Source: Auraticoccus cholistanensis (GTDB lineage Bacteria; Actinomycetota; Actinomycetes; Propionibacteriales; Propionibacteriaceae). From it: a stretch of 64,000 nucleotides of DNA. The notes beneath the pieces are model-generated. The model was not told the origin of the DNA, did no database searches, and saw only the letters and a list, made by a program, of their open reading frames with translations. The stretch lies in assembly GCF_009742705.1 (NCBI RefSeq), contig NZ_WPCU01000007.1, forward strand, positions 113,999 through 177,998. Reading direction: 5' to 3'. Numbering within the stretch: position 1 is the stretch's first letter; each line of letters begins with the position of its first letter. Positions 51,106 to 59,491 of this stretch are shown here, piece after piece. Both the position numbers and the translations under genes were made by a program.

Positions 51106-52455
51106 ATGTTCCAGTCCAACCGCTTCACCCGCGTCGCCACGCCCAGCACGCGTGCCCGGCTGCTCGCCGCCTACGAGAACCAGCGCCCGATCAGCCGCGG
51201 CGAGAGCTGCCGGGGTGCGGTCGTCGCCGTGCAGGAGGCGCTCAGCGCCCTCAACGCCGGCTACCTCACCGGCGGCGACATCGACGGCTACTTCGGTCCC
51301 CGCACCTTCGCCGCCGTGGACGCCTTCCAGCGCGAGTACGGCCTGGTGGCCGACGGCATCGTGGGCCACCAGACGCTGTCCCAGCTCGACGCGCTGTTCT
51401 GCGGCGACCTCGTCCGCACCCCCGTGGGCCTGGCCATCCACGTCGGGGTGGACCACGTCGACCCGGCGCACTACGGCTCGGACCTCGAGCTGCCCTCCTG
51501 CCGCAACGACGCCCGGGCCATGGCGAAGCTCTCGGAGCAGCTGGGCTACGACAGCTGCCTGCTGCTGGACTCCGACGCCACCACCAGCGCGCTGTACGCG
51601 CTGCTGTCCGACGCGGCGGAGAACCTGCAGGCCGGGGACGCCCTGCTGCTCACCTTCTCCGGTCATGGCAGCCAGATCGACAACGAGTCCGGGGACGCCG
51701 AGCAGGACCTGATGGACGAGACCACCTGCTTCTACGACCGGATGCTGGTCGACGACGAGCTGTACGCGCTGCTGCGGGGGCTGCGCGAGGGCGTGCGCGC
51801 CCACGTCGTCTTCGACAGCTGCCACTCCGGCACGGCGTTCAAGGACCTGCTGACCGACGCCGCGACAGAGGAGGTGGCCGCCGGCCGGAGCCAGCAGGTG
51901 AGGTCGGCGCTGGCCGCCACCTCGACGACCAGCCACCAGACGGCCGGCTCGGTGAGCGAGCAGGACGTCACCCCGATCAGCAGCTCCTCCCTCGACTCGG
52001 CCCTGGAGGGGGAGGCGCCCGAGCCCGGCACCGCGCCCGCCGGGGACGAGGAGCGCGACGAGGAGGTGGCCGAGCTGTTCGGCGAGCTCTTCGCCGAGAG
52101 CCACGCCGGCACCAAGAAGTACACCGAGGGCGGGCAGGTCTACAGCACCCACAAGCAGCTCTACGACGCCGTCCGCTCCGCCGCCTGCACCGTGCCCGAC
52201 GACGAGCCGATGGCCTGCACCGTCACCACGCTCTCCGCCTGCGCCGACCACCAGGTGACGCCGGCGGGGAACCCGCTGTCGGCCTTCACCTACAACCTGA
52301 CCGCCATCTGGTTGCACGGCGCCTTCGCCGGCTCCTACGACGACCTGTCCCGCGCCCTGCGGGGCCGGGCCATCCCCACCGCGACACCGCAGCTCAACAG
52401 CTACGGCTCGCGGGGGGCGGCGGCCCGGGTGGTGGAGCGGCCCTTCGCGTTCTGA
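51106..52455 (+). CDS. Caspase-fold protease (C14/metacaspase) with peptidoglycan-binding domain
   Basis: A 449-residue protein. Residues ~35-97 are a PG_binding_1 domain (VQEALSALN, DGYFGPRTFAAVDAFQREYG, VADGIVGHQTL). Residues ~108-250 are the p20-like caspase core: HYGSDLELPSCRNDARAM, LLTFSGHGSQ with catalytic His187, VVFDSCHSGT with nucleophile Cys239. An acidic linker (about 265-330) leads to a p10-like end (TVTTLSACADHQ). No signal peptide is seen, so the PG-binding module may bind another ligand. GGAAGGAG precedes the ATG; it ends a three-gene operon. Confidence 0.88.
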   Translation: MFQSNRFTRVATPSTRARLLAAYENQRPISRGESCRGAVVAVQEALSALNAGYLTGGDIDGYFGPRTFAAVDAFQREYGLVADGIVGHQTLSQLDALFCGDLVRTPVGLAIHVGVDHVDPAHYGSDLELPSCRNDARAMAKLSEQLGYDSCLLLDSDATTSALYALLSDAAENLQAGDALLLTFSGHGSQIDNESGDAEQDLMDETTCFYDRMLVDDELYALLRGLREGVRAHVVFDSCHSGTAFKDLLTDAATEEVAAGRSQQVRSALAATSTTSHQTAGSVSEQDVTPISSSSLDSALEGEAPEPGTAPAGDEERDEEVAELFGELFAESHAGTKKYTEGGQVYSTHKQLYDAVRSAACTVPDDEPMACTVTTLSACADHQVTPAGNPLSAFTYNLTAIWLHGAFAGSYDDLSRALRGRAIPTATPQLNSYGSRGAAARVVERPFAF

Positions 52456-52465
52456 TCGCGGAGGG

Positions 52466-54079
52466 TCACTCCGAGGGCAGCCCCGAGCCGCGGCTGGCGT
52501 AGAGCTCGAGCACCTTCTCGCGGGGGATGACCCCGCAGCGCTCGGCCCACCGCTGGTAGACCTCGGCCATCTCGGCGACCCTCGCGGGGTGGTCGGCGGC
52601 CAGGTCGTGCAGCTCGGTGCGGTCGGCGTCCAGTTCGAACAGCTCCCAGTCCTGGCCGTGCTTGCGGACCAGCTTCCAGGGCCCGCGGCGGACGCCGCAG
52701 TTGCCCTCGTGCTCCCAGTACAGGTAGCGGTCCTCGGCGGGGGCGTCCTCGGCCCAGGTGGCGAGCATGCTGCGCCCCTCCGGCGGCAGCACCGCGTGCC
52801 CCAGGTGCTCCTCGGGGTACTCGGCGCCGCTGACCTCCAGCACCGTGGACATGATGTCGGTGAGCTGGTGGGGCTGGTGGCGCAGCTCGCCGCGGGCGGC
52901 CAGGCCGGCGGGCCAGTGCGCCACCAGCGGCGCGGCGATGCCGCCCTCGTGGATCCAGTGCTTGTACTCCCGGAAGGGGGTGTTGGACAGGTTCGCCCAG
53001 GAGCGGCCGTAGGTGGCGTAGGTGTCCTCACCGCCCGGCCAGATGCTGGGGTCGTTGCCCGGGCGCACCTCGCGGCCGTCGCGGGTGAAGGCGTCGAAGC
53101 TGACGTAGGTGGTGACGAAGTCCCGCGCGGTCTCGACCGGCATCTCCTCCGCGCAGCCGCCGTTGTCGCTGAGGAAGACGACCAGGGTGTCCTCGCGCAC
53201 GCCCTGCTCGGCCAGCTGGGCCATGATGCGCCCCACGCCCTGGTCCATCCGGTCGATCTGGGCGGCGTAGACCGCCATCCGCGCGGCCTCCCACTCCTGC
53301 TCGGTGACGTCCTCCCAGGCGGGGACGCGCGGGTCGCGCTCGGTCAGCGCCCACTCCCCGGAGACGATGCCGCGCTCGACCATCCGAGCCAGCCGCTGCA
53401 CCCGAAGCTCGTCCCAGCCGGCGGCGAACCGTCCGGCGTAGCGGGCGATGTCCTCCTCCAGCGCGTGCAGCGGCCAGTGGGGGGCGGTGTAGGCGACGTA
53501 GAGGAAGAACGGGTCGTCGGCGCGGTTCTCGGCGTGGCTGCGCAGGAACTCCACCGCGTGGTCGGTGATGGCGTCGGTGTAGTAGAAGCCGGGGTCCTCG
53601 CAGAGGTGCTCGACGTTCTCCTCGTTGCGGGTCAGCGTCCGGGTCTGGAAGAAGCTGCCCGCGCCCTCGAGGGTGCCGAAGAACTCGTCGAACCCACGTC
53701 GGGTGGGCCAGGCGTCGTCGGGGGAGTGGATGTCGTTGGACATGTGCCACTTGCCGGAGATGTAGGTCGCGTAGCCGGCCGGGCGCAGCACCTCCGCCAG
53801 CGTCACGCAGGAGCGGTTGAGGGTGCCCGGGTAGCCCTCGGGGGAGTCGTCGTAGTTGAGGATCCCGATCCCCGTCTGGTGCGGGTGCAGCCCGGTCATC
53901 AGGCTGGCCCGCGAGGGGCTGCAGCGGGCGGTGTTGTAGAACTGCGTCATCGACAGACCGCCCGCGGCCAGCGCGTCGATGTTCGGGGTGAGGACCTCGC
54001 CGCCGTAGCAGCCGATGTCGGAGAAGCCCATGTCGTCGACGAGGACGACCACGATGTTGGGGCGGGGGGCGCTGCTCAT
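52466..54079 (-). CDS. Type I sulfatase
   Basis: A 537-residue sulfatase without signal peptide. VVLVDDMGFSDIG supplies metal ligands (D15, D16), CSPSR has Cys53 to be converted to formylglycine, GKWHMS and FLSDNGG complete the active site. Size and YWEHEGN near the C-terminus resemble arylsulfatases acting on small sulfate esters or glycans. The formylglycine-generating enzyme is not in the window. It lies 28 nt after an MHS transporter under apparent IclR control. Confidence 0.93.
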   Translation of the reverse strand: MSSAPRPNIVVVLVDDMGFSDIGCYGGEVLTPNIDALAAGGLSMTQFYNTARCSPSRASLMTGLHPHQTGIGILNYDDSPEGYPGTLNRSCVTLAEVLRPAGYATYISGKWHMSNDIHSPDDAWPTRRGFDEFFGTLEGAGSFFQTRTLTRNEENVEHLCEDPGFYYTDAITDHAVEFLRSHAENRADDPFFLYVAYTAPHWPLHALEEDIARYAGRFAAGWDELRVQRLARMVERGIVSGEWALTERDPRVPAWEDVTEQEWEAARMAVYAAQIDRMDQGVGRIMAQLAEQGVREDTLVVFLSDNGGCAEEMPVETARDFVTTYVSFDAFTRDGREVRPGNDPSIWPGGEDTYATYGRSWANLSNTPFREYKHWIHEGGIAAPLVAHWPAGLAARGELRHQPHQLTDIMSTVLEVSGAEYPEEHLGHAVLPPEGRSMLATWAEDAPAEDRYLYWEHEGNCGVRRGPWKLVRKHGQDWELFELDADRTELHDLAADHPARVAEMAEVYQRWAERCGVIPREKVLELYASRGSGLPSE

Positions 54080-54107
54080 GTCTGTGCTCTCCAGGGTGGG
54101 TTGTCGG

Positions 54108-55439
54108 TCAGGCGGTCTGCTGCGAGGCCCGCTGGTGCAGGTCGGCGTCGACGTCGTCGAAGGCGGTCTCCCGGGCCAGCCGCAGGCTGATCAGGGTGAT
54201 GAGCGCCGCCACCATGACGTAGACCGCCACCGGCCAGGAGCTGTCGAAGGTGGAGACGAGGAAGATGGCCAGGGCCGGGGCGATGGCGCCGGAGGGCAGC
54301 ACGCCGAGCTGGTAGACGATCGACATGCCGGTGTAGCGGACCCGGGCGGGGAAGAGCTCGGCGAAGAAGGCCGCCTCCGCGCCGAACATCGTGCAGGCCC
54401 CCAGCGCCCAGCCGACGACGATGGCCAGCCAGATCAGCTGGGCCACCCCCGAGTCGACCAGGGCGAACACCGGGAAGGCGCTGACCAGGGCCACCGCGGC
54501 GCCGGCGCCGAACACGACCCGGCGTCCGTAGCGGTCGGACAGGCGACCGGCGACCGGGATGATCACGAACCCGATGACGCTGGCTATGAGCAGGCCGTTG
54601 AGGGCGTAGCGGTTGGGCAGCCCCAGCACGGTGGTGGTGTAGGTGAGGATGAAGGCGTTGTAGATGTTGAAGGTGATGCTCTCGCTGAGCCGGGCGCCGG
54701 TGCCGATGAGCAGCTGCTTGGGGTAGCGGCGGAAGACCTCCAGCATCGGCACCGCGACCCGGTCCTCGGTCTTCACCATGGCCTGGAAGGCCGGCGGCTC
54801 CTCGACCTTGAGCCGGACGAACAGCCCGACGACCACCAGGATCGCGCTGGCCAGGAACGGCAGCCGCCAGGTCCAGGCGACCAGCGCCTCGTCACCGGGC
54901 AGGCTGACCAGGTTCACCGCCAGGGTGGACAGCAGCAGGCCGATCGGGACGCCGGTCTGGGGCCAGCTGGAGAAGTAGCCGCGGCGCCCGCGCGGGGCGT
55001 GCTCGAAGGTCAGCACGGCCGCGCCGCCCCACTCACCACCCAGGCCGATGCCCTGCAGCATCCGCAGCACCAGCAGCAGGATCGGCGCCAGCACGCCGAT
55101 GCTGGCGTAGGTGGGGAGCACGCCCATCAGGAAGGTCGAGCCGCCCATGATGAGCATGGTCAGCACCAGGATCTTCTTGCGGCCGATGCGGTCGCCGAAG
55201 TGGCCGAAGATCAGGCCACCCAGCGGGCGGGTGACGAAGCCGGCGGCGAAGGTCACGAACGCCACCATGCTGCCGACCAGCGGGTCGAAGGTCGGGAAGA
55301 ACTCCTTGTTGAAGACCAGCGCGGCCATGGTGGCGTAGAGGAAGAAGTCGTACCACTCGACCACGGAGCCCAGCACGCTGGCCAGCACCGTGTTGCGGCG
55401 CATCCGTGTCTCGGTCGAGGAGTGCACGTCGGAGGTCAT
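54108..55439 (-). CDS. MFS transporter, metabolite:H+ symporter (MHS) family
   Basis: A 443-residue twelve-helix transporter. ASVLGSVVEWYDFFLYATMA is the MHS helix-1 signature; GHFGDRIGRKKIL and LSDRYGRRVVFGAG are the two MFS loop motifs, and RMLQGIGLGGEWGGA lies in helix 4. Members import organic acids, proline/betaine or aromatic acids by proton symport. It starts the operon with the sulfatase, so the cargo could be a sulfate ester (inference). Confidence 0.93.
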   Translation of the reverse strand: MTSDVHSSTETRMRRNTVLASVLGSVVEWYDFFLYATMAALVFNKEFFPTFDPLVGSMVAFVTFAAGFVTRPLGGLIFGHFGDRIGRKKILVLTMLIMGGSTFLMGVLPTYASIGVLAPILLLVLRMLQGIGLGGEWGGAAVLTFEHAPRGRRGYFSSWPQTGVPIGLLLSTLAVNLVSLPGDEALVAWTWRLPFLASAILVVVGLFVRLKVEEPPAFQAMVKTEDRVAVPMLEVFRRYPKQLLIGTGARLSESITFNIYNAFILTYTTTVLGLPNRYALNGLLIASVIGFVIIPVAGRLSDRYGRRVVFGAGAAVALVSAFPVFALVDSGVAQLIWLAIVVGWALGACTMFGAEAAFFAELFPARVRYTGMSIVYQLGVLPSGAIAPALAIFLVSTFDSSWPVAVYVMVAALITLISLRLARETAFDDVDADLHQRASQQTA

Positions 55440-55475
55440 CTCGCTCCATCCCGGCCGCAGCCTGTCACGTCGTTG

Positions 55476-55494
55476 TGTCCCGATGTGCGGGACA
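55476..55494. promoter_or_regulatory. Candidate IclR operator
   Basis: TGTCCCGATGTGCGGGACA, perfect 7-bp arms around 5 nt, lies about 25-40 nt downstream of the -10 of the MHS transporter promoter and 37 nt before its ATG. A further TGTCC...GGGAC pair lies beside it (55496-55516). The iclR gene is immediately upstream. Confidence 0.6.
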
Positions 55495-55514
55495 GGCGTC
55501 CCGCTCCATTGGAC

Positions 55515-55545
55515 AGCCTAGGGCGTCAGGGCCCCGCCCTGTCAA
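55515..55545 (-). promoter_or_regulatory. Promoter of the MHS transporter-sulfatase operon
   Basis: On the minus strand, a perfect TTGACA (plus 55540-55545), a 19-nt spacer and TAGGCT (plus 55515-55520). Transcription would run into the palindromic operator at 55476-55494. Confidence 0.55.
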
Positions 55546-55581
55546 CGTGCCCTGTCGTAGCCAACCCCAGCCTGCGTGCGG

Positions 55582-56337
55582 TCAGTCGGCTCGGCCGAGG
55601 GTCCGGCCCAGCCGGGTCGCGGACTGCTGCAGCGCGGTCAGCACCTCGGCCTCGGCCGCGGCCAGCCGGACGCCCGGGCCGGAGACCGACAGGGCGGCCA
55701 CCACCTCGCCGTGGGGACCGCGCACGGGGACGGCGAGGGAACGCACGCCGGCGATCGTCTCGTCAGCCGCGCCCGCCCAGCCGTCACGGCGGGCCCGCTC
55801 GAGCAGCTCGCGCGCCTGCGGGGGCGTGAGCGCGCGGTGCAGCCGCTCGCCGCCGGTGCGGTCGGCCAGCGCCTGCTCCACCTCGTCCTCGTCCAGGTCG
55901 AGCATCAGGATCCGGCCGGTGGCTCCGGACCAGAGGGGGTAGAGCACGCCGAGCTCGGAGGCGAAGCGCAGCGGCAGGGTGCTCTGCACCTCCTCGATGA
56001 AGACCCGGCTCCAGCCCGTGCGGATGCTCAGCCCGACCGTCTCACCGGTACGGTCCCGGAGCGCGACCATCAGCGGGCGGGCCGCCGAGACCAGCGACAT
56101 CCCCTGCCGGTAGCCCAGGCCGATCAGCAGCGCCTGCGGACCGATCCGGTAGCGGCGGTCGGCGCCCTGCTCGACCATCCCGGTGGCCGCCAGGGTGGTC
56201 AGCGCCCGCTGCACGGTGCTGCGCGACATGCCCGTGCGGGCCGAGAGCTCGCGGGCGCTGCTGCCGGCGTCGGCCGTCCGCAGCGCCTTCAGCACCGCGA
56301 CGGCCTTGCCCACGGCGCCGTCCTCGGGGTGCTCCAC
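55582..56337 (-). CDS. IclR family transcriptional regulator
   Basis: A 251-residue regulator. Winged helix-turn-helix about residues 8-68 (SARELSARTGMSRSTVQRAL, TGMVEQGADRRYRIG), then a GAF-like effector domain with TVGLSIRTGWSRVFIEEV and AVPVRGPHGEVVAALSVSGP. TACCCT (complement of 56344-56349) lies 6 nt before the GTG start, a leaderless arrangement. It diverges from beta-mannosidase and precedes the transporter-sulfatase operon, so it may control both. Confidence 0.92.
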   Translation of the reverse strand: MEHPEDGAVGKAVAVLKALRTADAGSSARELSARTGMSRSTVQRALTTLAATGMVEQGADRRYRIGPQALLIGLGYRQGMSLVSAARPLMVALRDRTGETVGLSIRTGWSRVFIEEVQSTLPLRFASELGVLYPLWSGATGRILMLDLDEDEVEQALADRTGGERLHRALTPPQARELLERARRDGWAGAADETIAGVRSLAVPVRGPHGEVVAALSVSGPGVRLAAAEAEVLTALQQSATRLGRTLGRAD

Positions 56338-56392
56338 GCCGACAGGGTAGCCGTGCTGTGGGACGCGCCCGTGGATCGTCGGCCGCCACCCC

Positions 56393-56398
56393 TAGCCT
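56393..56398 (+). promoter_or_regulatory. Possible -10 box of the beta-mannosidase gene
   Basis: TAGCCT lies 52 nt before the ATG; the leader ends with AGGAGGACCAG as ribosome site. It sits opposite the iclR promoter. Confidence 0.35.
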
Positions 56399-56449
56399 CC
56401 GCGGCGAGGCGCTGACAGGCTTGGCCCGCCGACATCCCAGGAGGACCAG

Positions 56450-58921
56450 ATGCTGACCACCCACTCCCTCGACGGCGCGTGGACGCTGGAGGTCGCCGAG
56501 CACGACGCCGAGCACCCCGCACCGGCGCTGCCCGGGACGATCCCCGCCACGGTGCCCGGCACCGTCCACACCGACCTGCTGGCCGCCGGGCTGATCGAGG
56601 ACCCCTACCTCGGCACCAACGAGCCGCTGACGGCGTGGATCGGCCACACCGGCTGGCGCTACCGGCGCACCCTGGACTGGTCCCCGCAGGGCGCCGAGCG
56701 GGTCGACCTGGTCTTCGACGGCCTCGACACGGTGGCCACCGTCGAGCTCAACGGCGAGGTGGTGGCCCGGACGGCGAACCAGCACCGCAGCTACCGCATC
56801 GACGTGACCGGGCGCCTCTCGCCGGGGGAGAACGAGCTCGTCGTCACCTTCGCCTCCGCCTGGCGGCACGCGCAGGAGCTGGAGTCCGCGCTCGGCCCGC
56901 GCCCCAACGCCTACCCGACCCCCTTCAACTTCATCCGCAAGATGGCCGCCAACTTCGGCTGGGACTGGGGGCCGCAGCTGGTCACCGCCGGCATCTGGCG
57001 CGGTGTCCGGCTGGAGTCGTGGTCCGGGGCGCGGATCGCCTCGCTGCGCCCCACCGTCGGGGTGGACGGGGCCGACGGCACCGTCTCCCTGGAGCTGGCG
57101 CTGGAGGTGGGCGCGTCCTTCGCCGGCGGCACGGTGAGCGCCGAGGTGGCGGGGGTGCGGGTCGAGGTCCCCGCGTCGGCGTCCGGTGAGGTCGACACGG
57201 TCGTGCTGCGCGTCCCCGACGCCCCGCGGTGGTGGCCCCGCGGCTACGGCGACCAGCCGCTGCACGAGCTCGTCGTCGAGCTGGCCGACGCCACCGGCCA
57301 GGTGCTGCACAGCCGGGGACGCCGCATCGGGTTCCGCTCGGTCCGCCTCGACACCACCGAGGACGAGCACGGCACCGCCTTCACGGTCGTGGTCAACGAC
57401 ACGCCCGTGCTGGTCCGGGGTGCCAACTGGATCCCCGACGACTGCTTCCTGCCCCGGGTCACGCCGGAGCGCTACCGGCAACGGATCGAGCAGGCCGTGG
57501 CGGCCAACCTCAACCTGCTGCGGGTGTGGGGCGGCGGCATCTACGAGAGCGAGGCGTTCTACGACGTCTGCGACGAGCTGGGCGTGCTCACCTGGCAGGA
57601 CTTCCTCTTCGCCTGCGCCGCCTACCCCGAGGACGAGCCGCTGGCCGGCGAGGTGGCCGCCGAGGCCCGCGAGAACGTCGAGCGGCTGATGTCGCACCCC
57701 AGCCTGGCGCTGCTCAACGGGGCGAACGAGAACATCTGGGGCTGGTACGACTGGGGCTGGCAGGAGGAGCTGGGGGACCGCAGCTGGGGGCTGGGCTACT
57801 ACACCGAGCTGCTGCCGGCGGTGGTGGACGAGGTCGCGCCGCAGGTGCCGTACTGGCCGAACAGCCCCTACTCGGGCGACCCGGACCGCCACCCCAACGA
57901 CCCCCGGCACGCCAACGTGCACATCTGGGACGTCTGGAACCGCCGCGACCACACCGGCTACGAGGACTGGACGCCCCGCTTCGTCTCCGAGTTCGGCTTC
58001 CAGGGCCCGCCCACCTGGGCCACGCTGACCCAGGCCGTCGAGGCCGAGCCCAGCTCGCCGGAGTCGCCGGCGATGCTGCTGCACCAGAAGGCCGTCGACG
58101 GCAACGCCAAGCTGTCGCGCTGGCTGCAGGGGCACCTGCCCGAACCCCGCGACATGGCGGAGTGGCACTACCTCACCCAGCTCAACCAGGCCCGGGCCAT
58201 CACCACCGCCGTCGAGCGCTTCCGGTCGATGACCCCGCTGTGCACCGGCACCATCCTCTGGCAGCTCAACGACTGCTGGCCGGTCACCTCCTGGGCGATG
58301 GTGGACGGCTACGGACGCCTCAAGCCGCTGTGGCACGCGGTGCGTCGCGCCAGCGAGGACCGGATCCTGGTCTGGCGGGGCAGCGGCGCCGAGCGGCGCC
58401 TGGTGGCGGTGAACGACACCGCCACCTGGTGGACGGCGGAGGTGACGGTCACCCGGACGGGTCTGGGCGGCGAGGTGCTCGGCGAGCTGCGCGAGCAGCT
58501 GGAGGTGCCGCCGCGCCGCGCGGCCGAGCTGGCGCTGGCCCCGATGGTGGCGGAGGTGGCGGACCCCCGCACCGAGGTGCTGGTCGCCCGCGCCCCCGGA
58601 GCCGCGGCCGCGGTCGGCTACCACGTCCCCGACCCCGAGCTCGCCCTCGAGCCGGCCGACGTCCGGGTGCAGGCCTCCCCGTGGCGCGACGGCCAGGCCA
58701 CGCTGACGTTGTCCTCGCCGCGGCTGGTCCGGTCGGTGGTGCTGCTGGTGGACCACCTGCACCCCGACGCCGCGGCCGGCGACGCCGCCTTCGACCTGCT
58801 GCCGGGTGAGGAGGTCCGGGTGGTGGTCCGGGCTCCGGAGCCCCTCGAGCTGGACGACCTGGCCGCCCGCGGGCTGGTCCGCACCGTCAACGACCTCGTG
58901 GTGGCGGCCCGCGGGGTGTGA
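56450..58921 (+). CDS. Beta-mannosidase (GH2)
   Basis: An 823-residue exo-glycosidase removing beta-mannose from mannan-derived oligosaccharides. Jelly-roll N-terminus (ATVPGTVHTDLLAAGLIEDP), then GANWIPDDCFLP and NLLRVWGGGIYE at the barrel start. Acid/base Glu427 lies in LLNGANENIWGW and nucleophile Glu514 in FVSEFGFQG. ILWQLNDCWPVTSW is the usual beta-mannosidase C-terminal barrel motif. No signal peptide. It diverges from iclR. Confidence 0.95.
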   Translation: MLTTHSLDGAWTLEVAEHDAEHPAPALPGTIPATVPGTVHTDLLAAGLIEDPYLGTNEPLTAWIGHTGWRYRRTLDWSPQGAERVDLVFDGLDTVATVELNGEVVARTANQHRSYRIDVTGRLSPGENELVVTFASAWRHAQELESALGPRPNAYPTPFNFIRKMAANFGWDWGPQLVTAGIWRGVRLESWSGARIASLRPTVGVDGADGTVSLELALEVGASFAGGTVSAEVAGVRVEVPASASGEVDTVVLRVPDAPRWWPRGYGDQPLHELVVELADATGQVLHSRGRRIGFRSVRLDTTEDEHGTAFTVVVNDTPVLVRGANWIPDDCFLPRVTPERYRQRIEQAVAANLNLLRVWGGGIYESEAFYDVCDELGVLTWQDFLFACAAYPEDEPLAGEVAAEARENVERLMSHPSLALLNGANENIWGWYDWGWQEELGDRSWGLGYYTELLPAVVDEVAPQVPYWPNSPYSGDPDRHPNDPRHANVHIWDVWNRRDHTGYEDWTPRFVSEFGFQGPPTWATLTQAVEAEPSSPESPAMLLHQKAVDGNAKLSRWLQGHLPEPRDMAEWHYLTQLNQARAITTAVERFRSMTPLCTGTILWQLNDCWPVTSWAMVDGYGRLKPLWHAVRRASEDRILVWRGSGAERRLVAVNDTATWWTAEVTVTRTGLGGEVLGELREQLEVPPRRAAELALAPMVAEVADPRTEVLVARAPGAAAAVGYHVPDPELALEPADVRVQASPWRDGQATLTLSSPRLVRSVVLLVDHLHPDAAAGDAAFDLLPGEEVRVVVRAPEPLELDDLAARGLVRTVNDLVVAARGV

Positions 58922-58947
58922 CCCCGGTCGCCGCGGTGCGGGCGGTA

Positions 58948-58979
58948 CCGGTGGGTCAGGGGGCCGGTGGGTAAGGGGA
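58948..58979. repeat. Tandem 16-bp repeat before DUF4383 gene
   Basis: CCGGTGGGTCAGGGGG and CCGGTGGGTAAGGGGA are adjacent copies, ending about 25 nt before the DUF4383 ATG. They could be part of its promoter or regulator site; no function is assigned. Confidence 0.45.
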
Positions 58980-59004
58980 GGGGCAGTCAACGCCAGGAGG
59001 TCAC

Positions 59005-59484
59005 ATGTCCAGCTCCGGTCCCGCCGACACCGCCAACATCGCCGGCACCCACCGCACCGTCTCCCGCGCCACCGCGGCCGTGTTCGGGTGCGTGTTCCTG
59101 CTGGTGGGCATCCTGGGCTTCGTCCCGGGCGTCACCTCGAACTACGACACGCTGTCCTTCGCCTCGCACCACTCCGAGGCCATGCTGCTCGGCGTCTTCC
59201 AGGTCTCGGTCCTGCACAACGTCGTCCACCTGCTGTTCGGGGTCGCCGGTCTGCTGATGTCGCGGAGCCACCGGTCGGCCCGCCGCTACCTGGTCTGGGG
59301 CGGTGCCGTGTACGCGGTGCTGTGGGTCTACGGCCTGCTGGTGCCGCACGACTCGGCGGCCAACTTCGTGCCGGTCAACGACGCCGACGACTGGCTGCAC
59401 CTGGCGCTGGCCGTGCTGATGCTGGGGTCCGGCTTCGCGACCCGGCTGACCCGGGCCGAGGCGCGCGACTCCGACGCCGCCTGA
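59005..59484 (+). CDS. DUF4383 membrane protein
   Basis: A 159-residue protein with four helices. VFGCVFLLVGILGFVPGV, then FQVSVLHNVVHLLFGVAGLL and DDWLHLALAVLMLGSGF are typical of DUF4383. The His-containing helices recur in the family, but no function is known. AGGAGG lies before the ATG. It converges with the kinase-like gene at 59492, the two stop codons sitting within a weak CTGAG/CTCAG hairpin. Confidence 0.9.
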   Translation: MSSSGPADTANIAGTHRTVSRATAAVFGCVFLLVGILGFVPGVTSNYDTLSFASHHSEAMLLGVFQVSVLHNVVHLLFGVAGLLMSRSHRSARRYLVWGGAVYAVLWVYGLLVPHDSAANFVPVNDADDWLHLALAVLMLGSGFATRLTRAEARDSDAA

Positions 59485-59491
59485 GACCGGC

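Noticed and set aside
56042-58990. 982-codon minus-strand ORF
   Set aside because: Antisense to beta-mannosidase and frame-shifted across iclR; both of those have clear catalytic or DNA-binding motifs.
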